From Chloroflexota bacterium (lineage in GTDB: Bacteria; Chloroflexota; Anaerolineae; Promineifilales; Promineifilaceae), in contig QQUD01000103.1 of assembly GCA_008501785.1 (NCBI GenBank), positions 1 to 10,476 of the forward strand: a DNA stretch of 10,476 bases, given 5' to 3'. Made by a program: the position numbers and the translations under genes. Under the pieces are notes generated by a model, which worked only from the letters and a program-made list of their open reading frames with translations, had not been told where the DNA came from and searched no databases. Each line of letters opens with the position of its first letter. The first letter of the stretch is position 1. This document shows, one piece after another, positions 1 through 7,100 of this stretch.

Positions 1-105
1 GTCCAAGGCCTGCAGGCTACAGACCAGGACGGCCACCGGCGCAAGGTCTTGCGACTGAATCCCAGGACTTGGGAAATCGAATGCGATGGAACGACCTCCC
101 TGGAG
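1..105 (+). pseudogene. Frame-disrupted upstream part of the acetyl-CoA synthetase gene
   Basis: Acs proteins normally carry a GRDxWWxDL-like stretch just before the [14 protein letters not shown] segment. Here the downstream frame is stopped by TGA at 56-58. The frame beginning at position 3 encodes GNRMRWNDL at about 72-98, which resembles that stretch, while the following [15 protein letters not shown] is in the frame of the ATG at 86. The coding frame therefore seems to jump near 95-105. I cannot align the first 70 bases convincingly to Acs in any frame. This may be a real frameshift, a decayed gene, or poor sequence at an assembly end. Confidence 0.35.
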
Positions 106-1282
106 TGATGCAAAAGCAACAACGGAAGTGATGGATGCCGAAGACCCGCTTTTCATCCTCTACACATCGGGTACGACTGGAAAACCGAAGGCGATTTTGC
201 ATACACACGGCGGTTACATGGTGGGTACTTCGACCACGCTGAAATGGGTGTTTGATATTAAACCAGAGGACGTGTGGTGGTGTGCAGCTGATCCGGGCTG
301 GATTACGGGACACAGCTATATTGTGTATTCACCGTTGATTTTGGGTGCTACCAGTTTTATGTATGAAGGTGCGCCCACGTACCCATATCCGGATCGGTGG
401 TGGCAGTTGATTGCCAAGTATGACATCACAATTTTATACACAGCACCGACAGCGATTCGTGGGTTGATGCGATTTGGGCGTAGCTGGCCGAACAAACATG
501 ATTTGTCGAGCTTGCGCTTGCTGGGGTCGGTTGGTGAGCCGATCAATCCTGAAGCGTGGAAGTGGTATCATCGCGTGATTGGCAATGAGCAGTGTCCGAT
601 TATGGATACGTGGTGGCAGACGGAAACGGGTAATTTTATGATTACGCCGCTGCCGAGTGTGCCATTGAAGCCTGGTTCAGGGACACGTGGGTTCCCTGGT
701 GTTGAAGTGGATGTGGTGGATGAGGATGGTGTATCATTGCCGCCGAATGAAGAAGGGTATTTGGTCATAAAACGGCCGTGGCCAGCCATGTTACGCACGA
801 TTTATGGCGATCCGGATCGGTATGTGGATCAATACTGGAGCCGTTTTCGTGAGAAGGGCTGGTATTTACCCGGTGACAGCGCCAAGAAGGACGAGGATGG
901 CTACATCTGGGTGATTGGCCGGATTGATGATGTGATTAAGGTATCTGGCTATCGGTTAGGCACGGCCGAAATTGAAAGTGCCCTGGTCAGCCATGAAGCT
1001 GTGGCAGAAGCGGCCTGTATTGGTGTGCCCGATCCGAATGAGGTGAAAGGTAATATCATCATGGCGTATTGCATATTGCGGCAAGGATGGGCTGGCAGTG
1101 AGAAGCTATCTCAGGATCTGCGCGCCCATGTCGGTCATGAGATGGGTCCGATTGCCAAACCAACAACCGTCGAATTTGTAGACAATTTGCCGAAAACACG
1201 CTCAGGTAAAATCATGCGTCGTGTGTTGAAAGCACGCGCACAAGGTCAGGATGAGGGCGATTTATCGACACTGGCAGATTAA
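86..1282 (+). CDS. acsA: Acetyl-CoA synthetase (AMP-forming), C-terminal part; 5' end missing or disrupted
   Basis: Adenylate-forming enzyme that activates acetate to acetyl-AMP and then acetyl-CoA in the cytoplasm. Residue numbers count from the ATG at 86. The phosphate-binding loop [10 protein letters not shown] is at 26-35. The acetate-pocket and adenine-binding motif DTWWQTETG is at 174-182; its second Trp is the family residue that limits the pocket to short acids. LPGD is at 261-264, the hinge region [20 protein letters not shown] follows, and the C-terminal [11 protein letters not shown] is at 369-379 with catalytic, acetylatable Lys375. The family is about 630-660 residues; only 398 are seen, so the N-terminal third is absent. 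The ATG at 86 is simply the first Met after an in-frame TGA at 56-58 and is unlikely to be the native start. The gene ends against a convergent hairpin at 1321-1390. A propionyl-CoA synthetase-like specificity cannot be excluded. Confidence 0.85.
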   Translation: MERPPWSDAKATTEVMDAEDPLFILYTSGTTGKPKAILHTHGGYMVGTSTTLKWVFDIKPEDVWWCAADPGWITGHSYIVYSPLILGATSFMYEGAPTYPYPDRWWQLIAKYDITILYTAPTAIRGLMRFGRSWPNKHDLSSLRLLGSVGEPINPEAWKWYHRVIGNEQCPIMDTWWQTETGNFMITPLPSVPLKPGSGTRGFPGVEVDVVDEDGVSLPPNEEGYLVIKRPWPAMLRTIYGDPDRYVDQYWSRFREKGWYLPGDSAKKDEDGYIWVIGRIDDVIKVSGYRLGTAEIESALVSHEAVAEAACIGVPDPNEVKGNIIMAYCILRQGWAGSEKLSQDLRAHVGHEMGPIAKPTTVEFVDNLPKTRSGKIMRRVLKARAQGQDEGDLSTLAD

Positions 1283-1320
1283 AACCTCGAAGCTTGTCGA
1301 AATGACGGGGTGAGGAGATG

Positions 1321-1390
1321 GGACACAGATAAACACAGATTTGCACAGATTAAGAAAAAGATCTGTGTTCATCTGTGTTCATTTGTGTCC
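1321..1390. terminator. Long hairpin of tandem 10-mers between convergent genes; probable bidirectional terminator
   Basis: The left arm 1321-1350 and right arm 1361-1390 are inverted repeats with 25 of 30 positions matching, around a 10-nt spacer (taagaaaaag). Each arm consists of three 10-bp units: ggacacagat, aaacacagat and ttgcacagat on the left; atctgtgttc twice and atttgtgtcc on the right. It lies 38 bp after the acetyl-CoA synthetase stop and 11 bp after the stop of the minus-strand gene, so it could end transcription from both sides. There is no strong T-run on the plus side. Confidence 0.55.
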
Positions 1391-1401
1391 TATTTCTTTT
1401 G

Positions 1402-2607
1402 TTAGGCTACGACCTGACTGAGGGTGTTGAGTGCGGCCGTTTCGGCTTTGTGTAGGGCGTAGAGTTGGGTTTGTAGTTCGGTGAAGAGGGCTTCGGTTTC
1501 GGTGGGCTGCATGGGGAGGCCAGGGTTAAGTTCAGACTCGATTTCGTGAAGCTGTTGGTTTCGTTCGTCGATTTGAGCCATGCCGTCATGCCCTTCGTTG
1601 CGCCAGATGTCGTATTTTTCGGCCAGGAGGCGTTTGGTTTCACGTAACGGGGCCAGGTTGTCGGGTAGAGCCGTGTCCGCGAGATTCTCCCATAAATTTG
1701 CAGCTTCTCGATATTTACTGGCAGCGTCAGGTAATGCTGGATGTGCCAAAACTGTTTCTGCTTCGTCTAGGAAGTCGGCGTAGAGGTTGCGTAGGGCTGC
1801 GCCTTCGGTGGTGGTGTGTTTGATGCTTTCGTAGAGGGATCGCAGTGAGCTGTAAAGCCCTGTGCCTTGTTTGAAAACGGTGGGCCACCCTTTTTTGTTT
1901 TTCGTGTCGGTCATCATTTTGGCCCATTTGGTCAAGGCGGGTAGGGAGAAGGTTTGGGATGAACTGCTCAGGTATTCGACGCAATCGTTGATGCCTGCGT
2001 GAATGGCATTGTCGAGCTGAATGGATCCATTGGGTGAGTCGATGAGCATGATGCGGTTTTTGTAGGAACCGATTCGTGCGCGTGCATCGGCTAACTCGTC
2101 GGTTTTGATACGCATAGGCTTGTGGGATTTGTCGTCGAGAATGAATTCGTCGTTGGTTTCATCGAGGCCGAAGACGTTGACCATGTAGCCGAAACAACCG
2201 CTGTATACTTCACGTAATCCAAAGTAAGGCAGCTTTTGCTGGTCGATCCAGGTAATGGCTGGTTTGCCCGCTTCGAGAGCGTTGGTGAGTTGGGTGGCGG
2301 CTTTTTTAGGACCACCTGTTTCGTGGAAAACGGGAACCACTCCCAACCGATCACACGCATTTTGCAAATACTCAACCGTGTAATTCCACTTATTGCGATA
2401 CCCCAAGGTGATAATAGCGGAATTGTGCTTTTTGAACTCCCATAAAATGTAGCCAACCCCCAAACCACCGCCAATGCCCAGAATCATGGACTCGGTAAAC
2501 GGCCGTTTCGTCACCGGATTCACCACCCCAGCATGAGCCAGCGCATTCGTCAACGTCGCCGTTTCAGGATGGTAGCCACCTAATTGTGTGTAATTTTCAA
2601 TGATCAT
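1402..2607 (-). CDS. BtrH N-terminal domain / DUF4872-like protein, apparent catalytic residues replaced
   Basis: A 401-residue soluble protein with no signal peptide. The N-terminal half resembles the BtrH_N family (the butirosin acyltransferase BtrH has a papain-like fold), and residues about 190-290 resemble DUF4872, including GTGLYSSLRSLYESIKHTTTEGAALRNLYADFLDEA split over 248-282. The N-terminus has GGYHPETATLTNAL (10-23) followed by the Gly-rich GIGGGLGVGY (44-53). As I recall the family, the position after this His is the nucleophilic Cys (HCET-type); here it is Pro14. The GHxVxVxG-type strand carrying the second catalytic residue appears as GYMVNVFG (140-147), with Tyr in place of His. 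Residues 305-395 are charged and probably helical. Start is fixed by AAGGAG six bases upstream of ATG. It lies downstream of the AraC gene on the same strand, 106 bp away. The substrate is unknown; it may be a non-catalytic or binding member. Confidence 0.65.
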   Translation of the reverse strand: MIIENYTQLGGYHPETATLTNALAHAGVVNPVTKRPFTESMILGIGGGLGVGYILWEFKKHNSAIITLGYRNKWNYTVEYLQNACDRLGVVPVFHETGGPKKAATQLTNALEAGKPAITWIDQQKLPYFGLREVYSGCFGYMVNVFGLDETNDEFILDDKSHKPMRIKTDELADARARIGSYKNRIMLIDSPNGSIQLDNAIHAGINDCVEYLSSSSQTFSLPALTKWAKMMTDTKNKKGWPTVFKQGTGLYSSLRSLYESIKHTTTEGAALRNLYADFLDEAETVLAHPALPDAASKYREAANLWENLADTALPDNLAPLRETKRLLAEKYDIWRNEGHDGMAQIDERNQQLHEIESELNPGLPMQPTETEALFTELQTQLYALHKAETAALNTLSQVVA

Positions 2608-2613
2608 GTGATT

Positions 2614-2619
2614 CTCCTT
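2614..2619 (-). promoter_or_regulatory. Shine-Dalgarno AAGGAG for the BtrH-like gene
   Basis: On the minus strand AAGGAG is followed by six bases and then the ATG at 2607. It directly abuts the 8-bp tandem repeat array that begins at 2623, so mRNA folding of that array could affect access to it. Confidence 0.75.
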
Positions 2620-2622
2620 TTT

Positions 2623-2726
2623 TTAGTTGGTTAGTTGGTTAGTTGGTTTGTTGGTTAGTTGGTTAGTTGGTTTGTCTAGAGGTTGGAGACTAACTAACCA
2701 ACTAACTAACCAACTAACTAACTACC
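2623..2726. repeat. 8-bp tandem repeat (TTAGTTGG) with inverted counterpart
   Basis: Six consecutive 8-bp units occupy 2623-2670: five TTAGTTGG and one TTTGTTGG. After a spacer that contains its own small stem (gtct/agac, about 2674-2690), 2691-2726 carries the complementary words as 12-bp units: TAACTAACCAAC twice, then TAACTAACTACC. The whole can fold into a long imperfect hairpin. It fills the gap between two same-strand genes. The stop codon of the AraC gene (TAG, 2716-2714) lies inside the right arm, so the repeat supplies that protein's last residues. Confidence 0.8.
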
Positions 2727-3592
2727 TTTTTCACCGGAACACAGATTTCTACGTGATTAAGTGCGTAGTCCGGGTTGATTTTGGTTGTGTGATAGATTTC
2801 GATGACCGGGAGGCCGATGATTTCGATGTTTTTTTGTTGGGCAAGCTGGGTGAAAATGTCGATGTAGGCTTGATACATCGTAGGCCCAAAAGGACCGGTG
2901 TAGTCGGCGATGCCAAAGGTGCCGCCGGGGATGATTTGGTAGCCGATGGGGGAAAACGGCCGTATTTGCTCAAACACCTCTAAGCACGCATCAAACCGCA
3001 GCTTTTCCACTGGCGTGATGTCTGGCGAATCGTGTCCGACGCCGATGATTAGATTTCTGCCGGTGTATGCGCCATTGGTTTGCGCCCAATCGACGAGTTT
3101 GTCATACACGCTCATGTCTACGTTGACATAATCGCCAATGTGGCGCAGAAAGGCGACTTGAATCGGGGTGCGCTGCTGGATGCTGACTTTGGAGAGGTGG
3201 TAGGTTTGGGTCATGTGGTTGAGTAAACGGCCGTGTTCGCTGTCATCAGCAAGGTGGGCACGGTTCCCATTTCCTTTCCGAAATTGGCGCGGTGTACGTT
3301 CAAAATGCCGCCGAAATGCGCGGGTAAATGTTTCGTGCGATTGAAATCCACAATTGAGCGCAATGTCCAAAATCGAATCTTCGCGCAGTCGCAGTTCATA
3401 GGCTGCACGCTCTAATCTCAGCCGCATCGTGTACTGTTTCAGCGTTTCACCAATGCTGTTGTGAAACAGCCGGTGAAAATGAAACGGCGACATGTCTGCC
3501 TGCTGTGCTACAGCTTCGAGCGACAAATTTTCAGCTAAATTTGTTTGAATATAAACCAGAGTTGGCAATAATCGTGTTGTGTTTTCTATCAT
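2714..3592 (-). CDS. AraC-family transcriptional regulator with GyrI-like effector-binding domain
   Basis: A 292-residue DNA-binding regulator. The N-terminal AraC/XylS domain has two helix-turn-helix motifs at about 24-43 (LSLEAVAQQADMSPFHFHRLF) and 72-94, ending in the signature GFQSHETFTRAFRRHFERTP. From about residue 125 to the end is a GyrI-like/AraC_E_bind domain that in relatives binds hydrophobic or cationic ligands. This order, HTH first and ligand domain second, matches Rob-type and related regulators. The frame is open upstream to a TTG at 3637, but I chose the ATG at 3592 because a TATAAT box lies inside the extension (3629-3624) and the AraC domain fits this start. No good Shine-Dalgarno is visible at either start. 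It is transcribed divergently from the small VOC protein, a likely regulatory target. The ligand cannot be told from sequence. Confidence 0.85.
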   Translation of the reverse strand: MIENTTRLLPTLVYIQTNLAENLSLEAVAQQADMSPFHFHRLFHNSIGETLKQYTMRLRLERAAYELRLREDSILDIALNCGFQSHETFTRAFRRHFERTPRQFRKGNGNRAHLADDSEHGRLLNHMTQTYHLSKVSIQQRTPIQVAFLRHIGDYVNVDMSVYDKLVDWAQTNGAYTGRNLIIGVGHDSPDITPVEKLRFDACLEVFEQIRPFSPIGYQIIPGGTFGIADYTGPFGPTMYQAYIDIFTQLAQQKNIEIIGLPVIEIYHTTKINPDYALNHVEICVPVKKVVS

Positions 3593-3623
3593 GTTTTCGC
3601 TTGTTGAGCAGTGAATTGTTTGA

Positions 3624-3629
3624 ATTATA
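3624..3629 (-). promoter_or_regulatory. Candidate -10 box (TATAAT) for the AraC gene
   Basis: A perfect TATAAT on the minus strand, 31 bases before the ATG at 3592, which would give a leader of about 25 nt. The -35 region at a 16-18 bp spacing is poor (agaatt / aagaat / caagaa), so the promoter may be activator-dependent or weak. Confidence 0.45.
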
Positions 3630-3650
3630 CCTGACAATCTGACCCAATTC

Positions 3651-3656
3651 TTGACG
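3651..3656 (+). promoter_or_regulatory. Candidate -35 box (TTGACG) for the VOC gene
   Basis: TTGACG matches the sigma-70 -35 consensus at five of six positions. A 17-bp spacer leads to gtaaaa at 3674-3679, a weak -10. A transcript from here would include the dyad at 3680-3760 in its leader. Confidence 0.25.
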
Positions 3657-3679
3657 TTTCTTGCGGTAATGGTGTAAAA

Positions 3680-3760
3680 AGCATTTCAGCGCTTCAGCTT
3701 GTCAGCATTTCAGCCGCTTATTCTAGCTGACAAGCTGACTGGCTGAATTGCTGAAATGCT
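3680..3760. repeat. Imperfect inverted repeat built from CAGC-rich words upstream of the VOC gene
   Basis: The left arm starts agcatttcagc at 3680-3690 and the right arm ends gctgaaatgct at 3750-3760, an exact 11-bp match. Beyond that the match continues imperfectly for a total of about 23 of 27 positions. Further copies of tcagcatttcagc and agctgacaagctgac lie in between. The right arm ends three bases before the Shine-Dalgarno of the VOC gene. It sits between divergent genes, so it is not an ordinary end-of-gene terminator. Confidence 0.65.
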
Positions 3761-3763
3761 AAT

Positions 3764-3769
3764 AAGGAG
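3764..3769 (+). promoter_or_regulatory. Shine-Dalgarno AAGGAG for the VOC gene
   Basis: AAGGAG lies nine bases before the ATG at 3779 and supports that start. It follows the right arm of the dyad at 3680-3760 almost directly. Confidence 0.75.
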
Positions 3770-3778
3770 ATATCGAAA

Positions 3779-4144
3779 ATGGTTACTGGCGTACAAGATG
3801 TGTATTACAACGTGCAAGATATGGCGCGGGCGGTTGCGTTTTATCGGGATGTGTTAGGTTTAACGGTGACGGATGAAGACGCGCATTTTACTGGATTGAA
3901 AGCGGGTGGGGTGCGGGTTGGGTTGCATTGGACGGGGGGAACGGCCGTTCCCAACATCCCCCACGACGCACACGGACCACATTGTGGTGGCACCGTCACA
4001 TTCAGCGTTGCCAATGCTGCTGACGCCAAAACACAACTACAGGCTAAAGGCGTTCACATTCTCGGTTATAGCGAAAACCCCTGGGGCACGATTGTGATTT
4101 TTCAAGACCTGGATGGCAATATATTGAAATTGATGCAACAATAA
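3779..4144 (+). CDS. VOC superfamily (glyoxalase / bleomycin-resistance fold) protein
   Basis: A 121-residue single-domain protein with the two βαβββ modules of the vicinal-oxygen-chelate fold. Module 1 includes VYYNVQDMARAVAFYRDVLGL (about 8-28), with the usual D-x-x-x-A-x-x-FY-x-x-x-LG pattern. Module 2 starts near GGTVTFSVANAADA (70-83) and ends FQDLDGNILKLMQQ (108-121), the D-x-DGN-x-x-x-L strand. The first metal-ligand position, usually His or Gln, is Tyr here (9 or 10), and the Glu expected in the last strand is replaced by Lys117, so a standard glyoxalase I metal site seems absent. It could be a ligand-binding or resistance-type member. The divergent AraC-GyrI gene is its likely regulator. 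The codons for Thr-Ala-Val (55-57) carry one ACGGCCGT copy within a 16-bp palindrome at 3937-3952. Confidence 0.8.
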   Translation: MVTGVQDVYYNVQDMARAVAFYRDVLGLTVTDEDAHFTGLKAGGVRVGLHWTGGTAVPNIPHDAHGPHCGGTVTFSVANAADAKTQLQAKGVHILGYSENPWGTIVIFQDLDGNILKLMQQ

Positions 4145-4149
4145 AACCT

Positions 4150-4183
4150 GCGGTAGGGCAAAGACATGTCTTTGCCCTACCGC
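4150..4183. terminator. Perfect 34-bp palindrome, probable bidirectional terminator
   Basis: The arms gcggtagggcaaagaca and tgtctttgccctaccgc are exact reverse complements with no spacer. The palindrome starts five bases after the VOC stop and ends 13 bases before the stop codon of the large minus-strand gene. On the minus strand it is followed by aggttttatt, a short T-run that fits an intrinsic terminator for that gene. On the plus strand the downstream sequence is caatatatac, with only weak T content. Confidence 0.7.
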
Positions 4184-4196
4184 CAATATATACAAA

Positions 4197-7100
4197 TTAT
4201 TCTTCAGTTGGTGTTGGCCTAACCTCAGATTCTTCTTCGTCTGCGGTCTCTTCGTCCGAGGTTATATCTTCCATCTTTTCCTCAGAAACCTCTTCTTCAA
4301 CAGCTTCATCTTCCACGGCTTCATCCGATTCCATTGCCTCTTGTTCGACAGGTTCTCCCTCAACGGCCGTTTCCGGCGGCGCCGGGAAGATCGGGTCAAA
4401 CTTCAGCAGCCGGTTGTTCGCCGAATCTGCGATGTAAATATAATCTTCGCTGTCAATGAAAATGCCGTTCGGCAGACCAAAGCTGTCAACGTCTGTGCCA
4501 AACGTGCCAAATCGGCCCAGATATTCACCCTGCACATTGAAGATGAGTATGCGATAGCCTTCGGGGTCGGTGACGTATAAACGGCCGTCTCGGTCACTGG
4601 CGATATAAGGCTTGTTGTTAATCGAATTACCTGCCCATGCATTCACCTGCCATTCATTGTAGGCAAACAGATCGCCGGTAAATTGTTGCACACGGCTGTT
4701 CCACGTATCCACCAAGAATACATCCCCATTTTGACCCCCGGTTAGCCCAACCGGTTCAAACATTTGACCCAGTGAACCGCCCTGGCTGCCAATCTGGGTG
4801 ATAAAGTTACCGTTGCGGTCTAAAACTTGAATACGATGGTTGCCGGTGTCTGTCACTAGCAGTTGATCATCGCCATAAAGCATCACATCACGCGGCCCAA
4901 AAAAGAAGCCGAGTCCTTCAGTTTCCGGTGCATCTGCTTGTGAGCCACTAGACCCAAAGACGCCCACCAATTCGCCGTCGTGCGTAAACTTTTGCACGCG
5001 ATGATTCCAGGTGTCGGCCACATACACAAATTGGTCGTCTACGGCCAAATCCCACGGTTCGTTAAATTGGCCCGGTTCAGTGCCAAAACTGCCCCAGGCA
5101 GTGATCAATTCGCCATTAGCCTCAAAGACCTGGATACGTGCATTGCCGGAGTCTGCGACGAAGATACGGCCGTCTTCTGTCACCGCCACATTGCGCGGCC
5201 CCGCCAATTCGCCTTCATTGGCTCCCGGCACGCCCAATTCATTGATCACGAGTGAAGGCGTCAAGAAAAGCTCACCTTCTGCATATGGGTCCACGATTGT
5301 GGGTGCATTGATTGCGCCCACGCCATAATCCCACAGCGTTGCCAACACGTCGCGCCGAATGTAGAGGCGTAAATCATCACGCAAAGGCCATTCACCCGTG
5401 GTTAGCTGGCTGCCAAATACTTGCGAATAAGAACTGTAATCACGGTAGAAAAAGATGTCCCACAGCGCCTGACGTACAGCCGCATCGCCCAGGCCGCGCC
5501 GTTGTTCGGGTAAAGCTTGTGGATCACCTAAAATCGCGTTCCATGTAATTTGTCGATACTCTTCCATCGGCCACCAGAGATAGGTGTGTGTGGTGTATTC
5601 GTGCGTGTTTTTCAGCAGCCGGTCCACGTTTTCCATTTGCGAACGGCCCACGATTACAATCGGGAATTCGGTCAAATTAGACGACGCATTTTCGGCGAAG
5701 TAGTTACGATTCGGATAGTCACGCAGATACCAGGTGAACGGCCAGGCCACGCCGCTGCCGCCAAAGGCAACCTTCATCGTTTTGTCGCCGTTGAGCCGCA
5801 TCGACAACTCTTCGACTTGATTCATAACCACACTTTTTGCGGCCGGTGCGCCGTGTGCATACACCATGTATTCGGTGGCGTAGTCGGCGTTTTGGAAGTT
5901 TGCCATGTAGGTGAATCGAATTGTGAGCAGACTGAGCACAACAAAGACGCCAAGTGCGGTCAAGGTGCTGCTGCTGGCACGACTGATACTTGCTCGCAGC
6001 TGTTCGCGGAAGTAGAACAGCACACCAACGGTGAGCAAGCCACCGAAGAAACGGCCGATTTGTGCCAGATTTTGCTGTGTCTGGTCGCCAAATTGCACCT
6101 GACCCAATAGCAGTGGCCCCAAAGCCATTGCCGCAGCCACGATGCCAACGACAGTGATGGTCAGGTAAATGAGGTTGGATTTGACGAATAACGGCCGTAT
6201 GCCCCCCGCCTCTTTAATCTTTTCCTGAAAATACCAGCCCGACAGCATCGCCATCGGAATTACAAAATGAGTACTCAACCACGGCATCTTTTCACCAGCT
6301 ACCGTGTAAGCGACCCAGGTGAGAATCAGCCACCAGACGATAAATGGAATAAAGTCAACCATCTCGTTCATGTCGAGCGATGGCAGAACGGTTCTTTGTT
6401 GTGAGAAGTTGAATTTGCGGGGTACATTATCACCAAATGTGCTGGCGGCCATCAGCTTGGACCAATTGCTGCGGAGCGTGGTGGTGAGTTTGGAGAAACG
6501 GCCGTCTTCACTATAAAACAGCACCAAATCCCCAATTCTTTCCTCAGTCGTCACTCCTTCAAGTTCAGCGGGGTCCACGTCAAGCTGATTGCACAGCAAT
6601 TCCAGTCCGGCATCATCTAAATAAGGCGACAGATAATCGATCAGCGCCGTTTCGTTTTGCGCATCCAACATCCGGCTGCGGATCAGGAAGAACCAGACCA
6701 GTATGCCGATGCCAAGGGTAAGCCCTGCAATTAGCAACCCATAAAATGTGTTCGGTACTGCACCAAACTCATTGAGCCGGTTGAAGAACCAGTTGCCCAG
6801 GCTGTAGCCGAGCAGCGACAGCACAATTAAGCTCAACCAGTAGCCTAACACGCTGTTCAACCGCTGCTTTTTTGTCCACAGTCGAATCGCCGCCAGCGCA
6901 AAAATGAGCGACAAAAATTCATAAAGTGGGACCACTACAAAATAGTAAAACTCTGGTTGATTGCCGCGCTGCACCGCCTGTTGCTCCAGCCAGTAACCGA
7001 GCGACCCAATCATGCCGCTGGTCCAACCCGGTAAATTGGTGAAAACGGAGGTGTACAGGATAAAGAAAATTGTGTGGAATATCGCGGCAATGACGGCATA

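Noticed and set aside
2091..2474. 127-residue minus-strand frame overlapping the BtrH-like gene
   Set aside because: It is a shifted frame inside a well-supported gene with its own Shine-Dalgarno; the protein is low-complexity and Ser/Pro/Thr-rich, as expected of a shadow.
2623..2670. G-quadruplex or telomere-like (GGTTAGTT)n element
   Set aside because: Only two-G tracts with six-base loops are present, which are weak quadruplex formers, and the matching inverted arm makes a hairpin the simpler reading.
2623..2726. CRISPR array suggested by the regular repeats
   Set aside because: Units are 8-12 bp with no unique spacers, and no cas genes are nearby; these are simple tandem repeats forming a dyad.
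2627..2983. 118-residue plus-strand frame starting MVSWLVGLLVSWLVGL
   Set aside because: Its start is a translation of the TTAGTTGG tandem repeat, and the rest is antisense to the AraC regulator.
3593..3637. TTG at 3637 as start of the AraC regulator
   Set aside because: The extra 15 residues overlap a TATAAT box and do not fit the family's N-terminus; the ATG at 3592 fits better, although neither start has a good Shine-Dalgarno.
5550..6110. 186-residue open frame on the plus strand
   Set aside because: It lies wholly antisense to the large GT-C gene, whose frame encodes clear membrane segments and a WYLRD domain; the antisense product has Cys/His-rich random composition and no ribosome site.
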